Origin: Gammaproteobacteria bacterium
GTDB taxonomy: Bacteria > Pseudomonadota > Gammaproteobacteria > Pseudomonadales > Azotimanducaceae
DNA: 50,577 nt
Assembly (NCBI GenBank): GCA_028821125.1
Contig: JAPPHD010000027.1
Location: 1 to 50,577, forward strand
Direction: 5' to 3'
Shown here: positions 27,274 through 35,971 of the stretch, in pieces
Numbering within the stretch: position 1 is the stretch's first letter
Layout of the letters: every line of letters starts with the position of its first letter
Made by a program: the position numbers and the translations under genes
Notes under the pieces: generated by a model
Told to the model about the DNA's origin: nothing
Seen by the model: the letters and a program-made list of their open reading frames with translations, nothing else
Databases searched by the model: none

Positions 27274-28044
27274 TTATTGAGATTCTTCCCGAAACCGCTG
27301 CTGCAACCGCCGCATTCCGTGCAGCCATCGGTCGTAGTCGGACGTCTTGCGGCGAATGTACTCGGCCACTTCCGGGTGCGGCAGCACGAGAAACCACTCT
27401 TCCCTGAGCGCCTCGACAACGGCGTCCGCAGCCTGCTCCGGCTCGATCATGCCGTCCACCGCCGCAACTCCGGGCCCATCCGCAGTCATGGCGGTGCGCA
27501 CCGCCTGCGGACAAAGCACGGAAACCTTGATGCCCTGCCGGCCGTGGGTGATGGCGATCCATTCCGCCAGGGCGACCGCCGCGTGCTTGGTGACCGCGTA
27601 GGTGACCGACCCGATCTGCGACAGCAGCCCGGCGGCCGAGGCGGTATTCAGCAGGTAACCGCCGCCGCGCCCGACCATGCGCGGCACCAGGTGGCGCGCC
27701 GCCCAGACGTGCGCCATGGTGTTAACCCGCCAGATGGCGTCCCACACCTCGTCCGGCTCATCGAGCTCCCTGCCGATGCTGATGCCGGCGTTGGAGCAGA
27801 ACAGGTCGATCGGCCCGATGCCCGACTCGGTGGCGTCGATCAGTTCCACGATGTCTTTTTCCACGCCGACGTCGACCCGCCGGCTCGTCCCGCCGATGGC
27901 CGCCGCCACTTTGGCGGCGCCGTCGCCGTTCAAGTCGGCCACCACCACGTGGCGGGCGCCCTCTGCCGCAAAGCGCTCACACATCGCCCTGCCGATTCCG
28001 CTGGCGCCGCCGGTAACGACGACGATCCTGTTCGCGACTTCCAT
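27274..28044 (-). CDS. Short-chain dehydrogenase/reductase (SDR)
   Basis: A 256-residue classical SDR. Cofactor motif TGGASGIG (11-18), SNAG (84-87) and the catalytic set S136, Y149, K153 (YAVTK) are all present. A longer frame reaches 28185, but the ATG at 28044 follows GGGAG and starts at the normal family position. D37 after the second strand (VVVADLN) favours NAD(H). The substrate is not evident; hydroxysteroid and hydroxyacyl substrates are common in this group. It is divergent from the small membrane protein gene, with a palindrome between. Confidence 0.9.
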   Translation of the reverse strand: MEVANRIVVVTGGASGIGRAMCERFAAEGARHVVVADLNGDGAAKVAAAIGGTSRRVDVGVEKDIVELIDATESGIGPIDLFCSNAGISIGRELDEPDEVWDAIWRVNTMAHVWAARHLVPRMVGRGGGYLLNTASAAGLLSQIGSVTYAVTKHAAVALAEWIAITHGRQGIKVSVLCPQAVRTAMTADGPGVAAVDGMIEPEQAADAVVEALREEWFLVLPHPEVAEYIRRKTSDYDRWLHGMRRLQQRFREESQ

Positions 28045-28099
28045 GCCTGCTCCCGGATGTTTGGATTCGGCAACCGTAGACGTTTCCGGCGCCCGGCAC

Positions 28100-28145
28100 C
28101 AGCCACAGCCACTCGGCCCTATGGCAGTCCGAAAGGCTGTGGCTG
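28100..28145. repeat. Inverted repeat between divergent SDR and membrane-protein genes
   Basis: Perfect 11-bp arms CAGCCACAGCC (28100-28110) and GGCTGTGGCTG (28135-28145) with a 24-nt loop, in the 202-nt gap between two divergent start codons. It could be an operator shared by both genes. No T-run follows, so a terminator is unlikely. Confidence 0.5.
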
Positions 28146-28246
28146 ACGGGATGGAGTTGCGTTTGGATTCCCCGTCCGCGGGCACTTATGCTGTCGCTAT
28201 CGCGCCCCCTCGATGGGGTGCCCGCTCTACAATCGACGGAGTCTCC

Positions 28247-28669
28247 ATGGCGTTGATCAGCATCTTCCTGTTGGGATTCCTCGAAATCAGCTTCCCGCTG
28301 CCGATCGTCATCGCCATGGACGGGCCCATGGAGCCCGCGTTCCTGGTCATTGCCGTTTCCGGAACGCTCGGAACGCTGTTCTTCGTCTACCTCTCGCAGC
28401 CGATCAGGCGCTGGCTGGTACGGCGCTACGGCATGGACAGCGTGCTGTTCACCCGTACCGAGCGGTTCCTGGTTCGTTACGGGGCGATCGGGGTCGGCCT
28501 GCTCGCCCCGATGATACTGGGCCACGCACTGACCGCGGTCGCAGGCGTGGTGCTGGGCGCCCCGGCCAACAAGCTGGCGTTCTGGACGATTGCGGGCGTC
28601 TGGGTGTGGACCCTGATTTACTATGTCGCTTTCCTGACCGGAGGGTCGCTGATCGCAATGGGCGGCTGA
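28247..28669 (+). CDS. Small integral membrane protein of unknown function
   Basis: A 140-residue hydrophobic protein with about four helices: ALISIFLLGFLEISFPLPIV, AFLVIAVSGTLGTLFFVYL, GAIGVGLLAPMILGHALTAV and FWTIAGVWVWTLIYYVAFL. The Gly/Pro-rich third segment recalls small multidrug-export or DedA-like proteins, but I do not recognise it with confidence. ATG 28247 precedes helix 1 directly; the frame upstream to 27677 is antisense to the SDR gene. It is followed after 12 nt by the PLP dehydratase gene and may be cotranscribed. Confidence 0.65.
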   Translation: MALISIFLLGFLEISFPLPIVIAMDGPMEPAFLVIAVSGTLGTLFFVYLSQPIRRWLVRRYGMDSVLFTRTERFLVRYGAIGVGLLAPMILGHALTAVAGVVLGAPANKLAFWTIAGVWVWTLIYYVAFLTGGSLIAMGG

Positions 28670-28681
28670 GCGGCAATCGAC

Positions 28682-29662
28682 ATGTTCACTCTTGACGAAC
28701 TGGAACAGGCGGGCACCCTGATTGCCCCGCAGGTTGCGCCAACACCGGTCTATCGCTGGCCGGGGCTGTGCAGCCGTGCTGGCTGCGAAGTCTGGCTCAA
28801 GCACGAAAACCACACGCCGATCGGCGCGTTCAAGGTGCGGGGCGGCCTCGTGTACCTGGACGAGTTGTCGCGCGGCCCCGGTTTGCCGCGCGGCATCGTC
28901 ACGGCCACCCGGGGCAATCACGGCCAGAGCATCCCCTTCGCCGCGCGCCTGTACAACGTGCCGGTGACCGTACTGGTGCCGGAGGGCAACAGCGTGGAAA
29001 AGAACGAGGCGATGCGGGGCTGGGGGGCCGAGGTGGTGGTGCACGGCCAAGATTTCGACGTCGCGCGGGTAGAGGCCGGGCAGCGCGCCGAGCGGGAAGG
29101 GTTGTTGTTCGCGCCATCGTTTCATCCGGCCCTGGTGCGGGGGGTTGCCACCTATGCGCTGGAACTGTTCCGCGCGGTTGAGAACCTCGACACCGTGTAC
29201 GTGCCCATCGGCATGGGCTCGGGGATCTGCGGCTTGATCAAGACCCGGGATCTGCTTGGATTGAAAACCGATGTTGTCGGCGTGGTGGCCGCTGAAGCAC
29301 CGGCCGTGGCCCTGAGCTTCTCGGCAGGCCGGATCGTCGAGACGAATTCGGCCGACACCTTCGCGGATGGCATGGCCTGCCGGGTGCCGATGCCGGAACC
29401 CCTTGCCGTTGTTCGGGCCGGCGCGGCTCGGGTGATTCAGGTGACCGAGACGGAGATAGCTGGGGCCATGCGCGCCCTGTACGCGGATACCCACAATGTA
29501 GCCGAAGGAGCGGGCGCCGCCGCTTTTGCGGCACTGATGCAGGAACGGGGGCGTCAGCGGGGCAGGCGAGTCGCCGCCGTCCTCACCGGGGGCAATGTGG
29601 ATACCGATGTATTTCGGACCGTGCTCGCAGGCGATGTACCCCTGGTAGGTTCGAAGCGGTGA
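28682..29662 (+). CDS. Threonine/serine dehydratase-like PLP enzyme
   Basis: A 326-residue fold-type II PLP enzyme. The PLP lysine is K51 in HTPIGAFKVRGG, the substrate loop is TRGNHGQS and the phosphate-binding glycines are IGMGSGICG. It belongs to the threonine dehydratase/serine racemase group but lacks the C-terminal ACT-type regulatory domain of biosynthetic IlvA, so it is probably a catabolic ammonia-lyase or racemase. Which reaction it performs cannot be told from sequence. Confidence 0.87.
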   Translation: MFTLDELEQAGTLIAPQVAPTPVYRWPGLCSRAGCEVWLKHENHTPIGAFKVRGGLVYLDELSRGPGLPRGIVTATRGNHGQSIPFAARLYNVPVTVLVPEGNSVEKNEAMRGWGAEVVVHGQDFDVARVEAGQRAEREGLLFAPSFHPALVRGVATYALELFRAVENLDTVYVPIGMGSGICGLIKTRDLLGLKTDVVGVVAAEAPAVALSFSAGRIVETNSADTFADGMACRVPMPEPLAVVRAGAARVIQVTETEIAGAMRALYADTHNVAEGAGAAAFAALMQERGRQRGRRVAAVLTGGNVDTDVFRTVLAGDVPLVGSKR

Positions 29663-29811
29663 GAAACCGTTGGCCTGGGGTTCTTGGCGTTGCGCTCAAA
29701 GCGGCGGTCGAGTTGGCGATGAGCGCTTGCGGCGAATGCATTAGAATGCGGGTACGCCTTCCCGGTCCGGCGCAATCGAGACGCCCGTGCCGGTTCGCGG
29801 TAACGGTTTCT

Positions 29812-29887
29812 GCGGGAATAGCTCAGTTGGTAGAGCCCTTGCTTCCCAAGCAAGATGTCGCGGGTTCGAGTCCCGTTTCCCGCTCCA
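29812..29887 (+). tRNA. tRNA-Gly (anticodon CCC)
   Basis: A 76-nt cloverleaf. The acceptor stem GCGGGAA pairs with TTCCCGC, followed by T and an encoded CCA. The D arm is GCTC/GAGC. The anticodon stem CTTGC/GCAAG encloses the loop TTCCCAA, with anticodon CCC. The T loop is TTCGAGT. A TAGAAT (29742-29747) upstream could be the -10 of its promoter. The protease gene begins 47 nt after its 3' end. Confidence 0.97.
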
Positions 29888-29933
29888 ATACAATTCGGGG
29901 CCGAATGGCCGCATGGGCGAACGGATAACACGA

Positions 29934-31304
29934 ATGCATCGCAATCTTCTGGCTGCAACGCTCGTTGCGGCGACCCTGGCGCTGCCCGCGGGGCTGGGCA
30001 TGCCCGCCCACGGGGCACTGCCGCTGGAACTTCCCGGCGGCCAGGAGCTGCCGACCCTGGCGCCGATGCTCGACCGGGTCAATCCCGCCGTGGTGAACAT
30101 CGCCACATCCACCACCGTGCCGGTGCGGAACCCCCTGTTCGAAGACCCCTTCTTCCGCCGTTTCTTCAACGTGCCGGACCGGCAGCGGTATCGCCAGACC
30201 CGCAGTGCGGGCAGCGGCGTGGTCGTGGATGCGGAGCGGGGATACATCGTCACCAACAACCACGTCGTGCAGCGTGCCGACAACATCGATGTGACCCTCT
30301 CCGACGGCCGGCTGCTGGAGGCGACGCTGGTCGGCAGCGATCCGCAGGTCGACCTGGCGGTGTTGAAGGTGGAACCGGATGAGTTGGTGGAAATCGGATT
30401 CGGCGACTCCGACAGCCTGCGCGTCGGCGACTTTGTGGTGGCGATCGGCAATCCGTTCGGGCTCAACCAGACCGTCACCAGCGGCATCATCAGCGCGCTT
30501 GGCCGCAGCGGCCTTGGCATCGAGGGGTACGAGGATTTCATCCAGACCGATGCCTCCATCAACCCGGGCAACTCCGGTGGTGCGCTCGTAGACCTGAACG
30601 GCAGCCTGGTCGGCATCAATACGGCGATCTTCGCGCCGTCCGGGGGCAATGTCGGCATCGGCTTTGCCATTCCCGCCAACATGGCCCGGGCAGTCATGGG
30701 GCAACTCATCGACCACGGCGAGGTGCGGCGCGGCCACCTGGGCATCGTCGTCCAGGACCTGGCGCCGGAACTGGCGGAAGCCTTCGACGTGGACTTTCGG
30801 GAAGGGGTGCTGGTGGTGGAAGTCATGCCGGAAAGCTCGGCGGAAGCCGCGGGCCTCGAGGCGGGCGACATCATCACCCGGGTGCGCGACCGTGAGGTCA
30901 GCAACGTCGACGAGTTCAAGAGCCAGACGGCGACCATCTTCATCGGCGACGAGGTCGACCTGGCGGTGCTGCGGGACGGCCGGTCCAGGACGCTCGAACT
31001 CAACGTCAAGGAGGACGATCTCGAAAAGGTGCGGGGCTCCCGCATCGACCGGCGTCTTTCCGGCACCGAATTGCAGAACTTCCGCGACCAGGAAGAAGTC
31101 GGGGCCGGCGTGCTGGTGACCGGTGTGGAGGCGGACAGCAAGGCGGCCCGGGCGGGCCTGCGGCCGGGCGACGTGATCGTCGAAGTCAATCGCAAGGCCA
31201 TCCGCGACCTGCGCAACCTGCGCGAAGCGGCGCGGCTCAACACGGAACAGATTCTGCTCAGGGTTTACCGTTCGGGACGGTTCGGATACATCGGCATTCG
31301 TTGA
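29934..31304 (+). CDS. DegP/DegQ-type periplasmic serine protease (Do family)
   Basis: A 456-residue periplasmic protease that degrades or refolds damaged envelope proteins. A signal peptide (MHRNLLAATLVAATLALPAG, cleavage after AHG) precedes the trypsin-like domain with the triad H110 (TNNHVV), D140 (DLAVLKV) and S214 (GNSGGAL). Two PDZ domains follow, at about 255-345 and 365-455. An ATG at 29913 would lengthen the signal peptide by seven residues. The length matches DegQ/MucD. It directly follows the tRNA gene. Confidence 0.93.
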   Translation: MHRNLLAATLVAATLALPAGLGMPAHGALPLELPGGQELPTLAPMLDRVNPAVVNIATSTTVPVRNPLFEDPFFRRFFNVPDRQRYRQTRSAGSGVVVDAERGYIVTNNHVVQRADNIDVTLSDGRLLEATLVGSDPQVDLAVLKVEPDELVEIGFGDSDSLRVGDFVVAIGNPFGLNQTVTSGIISALGRSGLGIEGYEDFIQTDASINPGNSGGALVDLNGSLVGINTAIFAPSGGNVGIGFAIPANMARAVMGQLIDHGEVRRGHLGIVVQDLAPELAEAFDVDFREGVLVVEVMPESSAEAAGLEAGDIITRVRDREVSNVDEFKSQTATIFIGDEVDLAVLRDGRSRTLELNVKEDDLEKVRGSRIDRRLSGTELQNFRDQEEVGAGVLVTGVEADSKAARAGLRPGDVIVEVNRKAIRDLRNLREAARLNTEQILLRVYRSGRFGYIGIR

Positions 31305-31323
31305 TGGGTATCCGGCCGGCGAG

Positions 31324-32406
31324 TCAGTCGAACATGATGATGTTGCGCGCAACCTCGCCGGTCTTGAGCTGTTCCAGGGCCTCGTTCACCTGTTCCAGGC
31401 GGATTCGCCCGGCGATCATCCTGTCGAGGTGCAGCTTGCCCTGCAGGTAGAAATCGATGAACCGGGGCATGTCGACCCGGAACCGGTTGGACCCCATGTT
31501 GCAGCCCTGGAGTTTCTTCTCGCCCAGGAACTCGGGGCCGTGAATCTCCACCATGGTGCCGACGGGGATCATGCCGATGACCGTGGCGGTGCCGCCCCGG
31601 CGCACCATCTTGAAGGCCTGCTGGGTTGTCTTGGGCAACCCGATGGCTTCAAAAGAGTAGTGCACGCCGCCTCCGGTGAGTTCCCGAACGGCACGGACCG
31701 GGTCGACCTCCGCGGAGTCGATGGTGTCCGTCGCTCCGAATTGCGTTGCCAGGTCCAGCTTGGCGGGAACGCGGTCGATGGCGATGACCCTGCCGGCACC
31801 GGCAATGACGGCGCCGTTGATGGCCGAAAGCCCCACGCCGCCGCAGCCGATCACCGCGACGCTGCTGCCGGGTTCCACGCCGGCCGTGTGGATCACCGCC
31901 CCGATACCCGTGGTGACGCCGCAGCCGATCAATGCAGCCAGGTCGAAGGGCATGTCTTCGCGGATCCTGGCGATAGCGTGCTCGTGGACGAGCATGTATT
32001 CGGCGAAGGAGGAGAGGTTGAGGAACTGGGCGACCGTTTCGCCGTTTTTCGCAAGACGCGGCTCCTCATCGGCGGCGCGCTGCAGTTCGGGTTCGAAACA
32101 GAGCGCCATGTTGCCGGTCAGGCACTGCTCGCAGTGCCCGCAGAAAGCCGACAGGCAGGTAATGACGTGGTCCCCGGGTTTGACGTAGGTCACCATGCTG
32201 CCTACCGCTTCCACCACGCCGGCCGACTCATGGCCGAGCACCATGGGCAGTGGGTGCGGCCAGGAGCCGTCCTGAAAGTGCAGGTCGGAGTGGCATACGC
32301 CCGCCGCGCGGGTGCGCACCAGCACCTCCCGGGGCCCCGGGTTGCCGTGCTGGATGTCTTCGATTTGCAGCGGTGTGTTGACTTCGCGCAGTACGGCGGC
32401 TTTCAC
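31324..32406 (-). CDS. Zinc-dependent class III-type alcohol dehydrogenase
   Basis: A 360-residue MDR dehydrogenase. The catalytic zinc site is AAGVCHSDLHF plus GHE in LGHESAG. The structural zinc lobe is intact (CGHCEQCLTGNMALC), unlike the dehydrogenase at 22168. The NAD site is VIGCGGVGLSAI. The GTG at 32406 sits 5 nt after GGAGG and is the best start, although the frame is open to 32502. It acts on primary alcohols or a thiol-adduct of formaldehyde in related enzymes. It converges with the protease gene. Confidence 0.9.
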   Translation of the reverse strand: MKAAVLREVNTPLQIEDIQHGNPGPREVLVRTRAAGVCHSDLHFQDGSWPHPLPMVLGHESAGVVEAVGSMVTYVKPGDHVITCLSAFCGHCEQCLTGNMALCFEPELQRAADEEPRLAKNGETVAQFLNLSSFAEYMLVHEHAIARIREDMPFDLAALIGCGVTTGIGAVIHTAGVEPGSSVAVIGCGGVGLSAINGAVIAGAGRVIAIDRVPAKLDLATQFGATDTIDSAEVDPVRAVRELTGGGVHYSFEAIGLPKTTQQAFKMVRRGGTATVIGMIPVGTMVEIHGPEFLGEKKLQGCNMGSNRFRVDMPRFIDFYLQGKLHLDRMIAGRIRLEQVNEALEQLKTGEVARNIIMFD

Positions 32407-32464
32407 TGTGCCTCCCGTCGGGACGGTTAAGGGATCCGGGCGGAAAGTTTGCCAAACAGCATGG

Positions 32465-33382
32465 GTGATTGCCATCTCCACCAGCCCCGCACATGGACCC
32501 ACCTTCTACGCCCGGATTCCGGCGGCGGGTATCGTGGCGCTCTGCATGCTCGCCGGCTTTGCGGCGGGACCGGCACGCGGCTACGAACCGGACATCCACC
32601 AGAAGCTCACCTTCGTTGCCGCCAAGCTGCTCAATCGCTGTGTCGAGGGGTCCGGGGTGCCGGGGGTGAATGCCCTGCAGGTACGCATCATCGCCAAGGC
32701 CAACACGCGGCAGGCGGATGCCAACCTGTTTGTGCGCATGTTCCGCTGGAACTACTACGATCGCAGCGGCGTCGGCGACCGGAACATACTCTGGGTTATC
32801 GATACGCGCTTCCACGAGCATTTCGACGAAGTGGTCCGGCGCGTCGGGGCGGCTGAGCAAGCCAGCGACCGCTACAAGGAACTCGGGCGCATCGTCGGCT
32901 ACGTTCAGGACGTCACCTCACCGCCTCACGCGGTTCCGGTCTATGCCACGCGCTGGTGGCGCCTTGCCCTCAAGGACCGGTTCGACCGGTATCCTGTAGA
33001 CGAGGATGCGGTATCCGGGCTGGTCGAAGGAAGCTGCGACGAGGTGACGAAACCGGCGCCCGATTTCCACGCCGTGCTCGAAGAGGCGGCGCGGGATACG
33101 CTGGCGGCCGTACGGGAGCCGGTCACCGGCCTGCCCGTAACCTGGGAGGTTTTCTGGAGACCGGATGAAGACCCGGGAAAGTTCGGCTCCTATGGCCCGG
33201 CCGGAAACAAGTTCGGGCGCGATGCGCGATTCCCCTGCGGGCAGTCGGAACGATGCGTGCTGCTCGACGACGACCCCCTGTATGCGGAGTTTGCGATGCA
33301 GCGGCATGCGGCAGCGGTGATGGCCAGCGTGCGCGCGATGATGATCGCGCAAAGGATTCAGAAAGGGGTGTCGGGCCAGTGA
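32465..33382 (+). CDS. Exported phospholipase C/P1-nuclease-like protein
   Basis: A protein of about 305 residues with a hydrophobic N-terminal segment (AAGIVALCMLAGFAAGPARG) that looks like a signal peptide. The mature part begins YEPDIHQKLTFVAAKLLN and later has GRIVGYVQDVTSPPHAVPVY, a pattern like the His/Asp zinc ligands of zinc-dependent phospholipase C and S1/P1 nucleases. The assignment is tentative because the full metal-binding set cannot be confirmed by eye. The GTG start is also uncertain; the frame is open back to 32312. It is divergent from the alcohol dehydrogenase. Confidence 0.55.
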   Translation: MIAISTSPAHGPTFYARIPAAGIVALCMLAGFAAGPARGYEPDIHQKLTFVAAKLLNRCVEGSGVPGVNALQVRIIAKANTRQADANLFVRMFRWNYYDRSGVGDRNILWVIDTRFHEHFDEVVRRVGAAEQASDRYKELGRIVGYVQDVTSPPHAVPVYATRWWRLALKDRFDRYPVDEDAVSGLVEGSCDEVTKPAPDFHAVLEEAARDTLAAVREPVTGLPVTWEVFWRPDEDPGKFGSYGPAGNKFGRDARFPCGQSERCVLLDDDPLYAEFAMQRHAAAVMASVRAMMIAQRIQKGVSGQ

Positions 33383-33488
33383 TGCATGGAGGTTGTGCGC
33401 GCTCTGGTCCGCGCACTCGGTGTTTTGGTTGCTCCCGCCGGCCTTGCGACGTTCATTCACGAACAGCCCGGGCCGGCACGTTGTGAAA

Positions 33489-34400
33489 ATGCGCCCCGGC
33501 CTGACTCCCTGGGATTTCAGCGACCGTTCGGCGGCGTCGCTCTCCCGGCAGGCAACGATTGCCGAGTCGCTCGGTTACGAATCCTTCTGGTTGCCGGAGA
33601 GCCACTTCATCGCAGACGCCATTCCCGACCCGCTGATGCTGCTGGCCGCGGTTGCCGCCGGAACCGGGAGGCTGCGGCTCGGCACCACCTCTTACCTGGT
33701 TCCGCTACGCAATCCCCTGCAGGCGGCGGAGCAGGTGGCGGTGCTCGACCGGCTGTCGAACGGGCGGGTGATTCTGGGCGTGGGGCGGGGCTATGCGTCC
33801 GCCATGTTGCGGGCATTCGATGTGGCCCCGAGGGAAAAGCGCGCGCGGTTCGAGCGCAATCTGGACATGATGATGAGCGCGTGGCGGGGGGAGGCGGTGC
33901 ATGCCGGCGAGGGCGGCGAAGCCGTGGTGCTCGATCCGCTGCCGGTACAGAAGCCGCACCCGCCGGTCTGGGTGGCGGCGTTCGGCCCCAAGGCGCTCGC
34001 CCAGGCCGGACGGCTGGGGTTGCCCTATCTCGCTTCGCCCATGGAGACGCTCGAGAACCTGAAGGCGAACCTCCGATTGCACGAAGAGGCAGCCGAAGCC
34101 GCCGGGCACGACCGGGTGGCGGATCGGCCGATCATGCGCACGGCGTTCCTCGGGCACCGCCGCCGGGAAGTGGATGCCCTGAAGGCGAGGCTCGAAGCCG
34201 CGGGCCGGCCGCGCCGCGACGACCGTGCCGCCGTCGACGACTGGGCGATCGTCGGCGACCGCGGATTCGTCGCCGCCAAGCTGGACGAATACCGGGAGGC
34301 GCTGGGCGTCACCCACATGGTGGTGACGCGATTGCGCATCGGCGGCATCGACGAAGAGCGGCTGCGTGAATCGGTCGCTGAAATCGCGGAACTGTTCTGA
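33489..34400 (+). CDS. LLM-class flavin-dependent oxidoreductase
   Basis: A 303-residue protein of the bacterial luciferase-like fold, using F420 or FMN. Typical segments are AESLGYESFWLPESHF near the start, TTSYLVPLRNPLQAAEQVAVLDRLSNGR and VILGVGRGY. The start ATG 33489 precedes the normal N-terminus; no clear ribosome site is seen, and a GTG six bases upstream is possible. It is followed after 8 nt by the yhhQ gene, so the two may be cotranscribed. Substrate unknown. Confidence 0.86.
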   Translation: MRPGLTPWDFSDRSAASLSRQATIAESLGYESFWLPESHFIADAIPDPLMLLAAVAAGTGRLRLGTTSYLVPLRNPLQAAEQVAVLDRLSNGRVILGVGRGYASAMLRAFDVAPREKRARFERNLDMMMSAWRGEAVHAGEGGEAVVLDPLPVQKPHPPVWVAAFGPKALAQAGRLGLPYLASPMETLENLKANLRLHEEAAEAAGHDRVADRPIMRTAFLGHRRREVDALKARLEAAGRPRRDDRAAVDDWAIVGDRGFVAAKLDEYREALGVTHMVVTRLRIGGIDEERLRESVAEIAELF

Positions 34401-34408
34401 GCGGGGCG

Positions 34409-35200
34409 ATGCAGGAGGCCGGCAAGGTGGCGCAATCCACGGAGAACCCCGACTACAGGAAGCGGCGGCAGCGCGTCTTCCTGGTTCTTTCGGGCATCTT
34501 CCTGGGTACGCTGGCGCTCCTGAACGTGCTGGGCATCAGCCGCTTCATCGATCTTTCCTTCACGGTGTTCGGCATCTCGATACCCATGGTGGTCGCGGTG
34601 GGGGTCCTGCCTTATCCGATCACGTTCCTGTGCACCGACCTGATCAGCGAACTGTACGGCGAGAAACGCGCCCGGGACATGGTGTGGGTGGGCCTCTTGC
34701 TGAACGGCTGGGTGGTGTTCCTGCTCTGGCTGGGCGGGGCCCTGCCGGGATTCGAGCCGGTGGATGCGGCCACCGGCCTGCCCGTCCCCGATGCGGCAGG
34801 GCGCCTGCCGGTCTTCTACGAGGTGCGGCAACTCGCCTTCGGCGCGGTGGCCGCATCGATGATCGCCTACATGGCCGCCCAGTTCTGCGACGTGCGGCTC
34901 TTTCACTTCTGGAAAAAACTCACCCGTGGCCGCCACCTCTGGCTGCGCAACAACGCATCCACCATGACCAGCCAGTTGCTCGACACCACCGCCGTGATAC
35001 TGATCACGCACTTCTATGCCCATGCGCTGCCGGTGGCTTCGGATGAACCCCTCTGGCCGCAGCTTCTGGTATTCATCGCCTCAGGATACGTATTCAAGCT
35101 GTCGGTCGCGGCGCTCGATACGGGCCCCGCCTACCTGGCGGTCCGCTGGCTGCGCCCCTACCTCGGGCTCAAGGCGAACGAGGAAGCCGTCGAGGATTGA
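34409..35200 (+). CDS. yhhQ: Queuosine precursor transporter YhhQ family
   Basis: A 263-residue inner-membrane protein of the YhhQ/QPTR family, which imports queuine precursors such as preQ0 or preQ1 for tRNA modification. The signature PYPITFLCTDLISELYGEKRAR and later NNASTMTSQLLDT are characteristic. Six or so helices are visible. The ATG at 34409 is listed; a GTG at 34427 has an AGGAGG site 8 nt upstream and may be the real start. Confidence 0.92.
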   Translation: MQEAGKVAQSTENPDYRKRRQRVFLVLSGIFLGTLALLNVLGISRFIDLSFTVFGISIPMVVAVGVLPYPITFLCTDLISELYGEKRARDMVWVGLLLNGWVVFLLWLGGALPGFEPVDAATGLPVPDAAGRLPVFYEVRQLAFGAVAASMIAYMAAQFCDVRLFHFWKKLTRGRHLWLRNNASTMTSQLLDTTAVILITHFYAHALPVASDEPLWPQLLVFIASGYVFKLSVAALDTGPAYLAVRWLRPYLGLKANEEAVED

Positions 35201-35232
35201 GCGGTTCCGCATCGGCGCCGCGCGCCGCTGAG

Positions 35233-35640
35233 TCAGGGGTATAGTTCGAATGCGCGCCCGTTGCGGTTTCTGATCACGGAAAAGTGGCGGCGGTCCAGTG
35301 TGACTATGCCTGTCGTCTTGAGCCTGTCTGCAAGAATCGCTACGGAGGCGTCGGTTGCGCCAAGGGGCAGATCCGAGTACCTGTGCACAAGGGCACCGAT
35401 ACGTGGCCAGTCCTCCGGGTCTGGAGCCAATACCCGGAAGTCAACGAGACCGGATACGAACTTTCCTTCAGCGTCCGCGCCAAGGCGCTGGCCGAGAAGG
35501 TAACAGATCTCCGCCACACACAGGGCGGGAATGACGATATCGACGTCGCCGCGCGTCAGGAACTCTACGCAGGCTGCGTGATCCGGATCCGCGTCGTTGG
35601 CGGTAGCCAGCAGGGGTCCGGTGTCAACGATCGCCAGCAA
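35233..35640 (-). CDS. VapC-type PIN-domain toxin
   Basis: A 135-residue PIN-domain ribonuclease. Acidic active-site residues are seen in AIVDTGPLLA, VAEICYLLG, GATDAS and TLDRRHF. The start is a TTG at 35640, with GGAG 8 nt upstream. It overlaps the antitoxin 3' end by 17 nt, the usual antitoxin-toxin coupling. The frame is open further upstream, to 35709, but that part lies inside the antitoxin gene. It presumably cleaves RNA when free of its partner. Confidence 0.88.
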   Translation of the reverse strand: MLAIVDTGPLLATANDADPDHAACVEFLTRGDVDIVIPALCVAEICYLLGQRLGADAEGKFVSGLVDFRVLAPDPEDWPRIGALVHRYSDLPLGATDASVAILADRLKTTGIVTLDRRHFSVIRNRNGRAFELYP

Positions 35641-35863
35641 TCCGGTCGCTCCATGACTCGGCCAGCAGGTCGTCGAGATCCCGCGCTCGAATGGAGGGAT
35701 CGCTGACAATGCCCTGCCAGGGGAGCCTTGCGCCGGGCGGTTTTAGCAACGCGGCTTTCAGCGAGTCCCGGATTACAGCCGAAAGGCTGGTGCCACGCCT
35801 CCTGGCTTCGTTGCGCGCCAGTTCCGCCAGATCGTCCGATAAGGAAATGGTGGTGCGAGTCAA
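35624..35863 (-). CDS. VapB-type ribbon-helix-helix antitoxin
   Basis: A 79-residue antitoxin. The N-terminus TRTTISLSDDLAELARNEAR and RGTSLSAVIRDSLKAAL form a ribbon-helix-helix DNA-binding unit, and the C-terminal acidic and Trp-containing tail (DLDDLLAESW) would wrap the toxin. It should repress its own promoter in complex with VapC. Confidence 0.88.
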   Translation of the reverse strand: MTRTTISLSDDLAELARNEARRRGTSLSAVIRDSLKAALLKPPGARLPWQGIVSDPSIRARDLDDLLAESWSDRIAGDR

Positions 35864-35971
35864 CTGGATATGCCCCGGTTATGAGAGTATGTCTTTATGC
35901 ACTTGTGAACCAGTTTGGCGATCCTATCACAGCAGAAACGGGAATGCCGCGACGAGCAGCCGAATCTGAAA

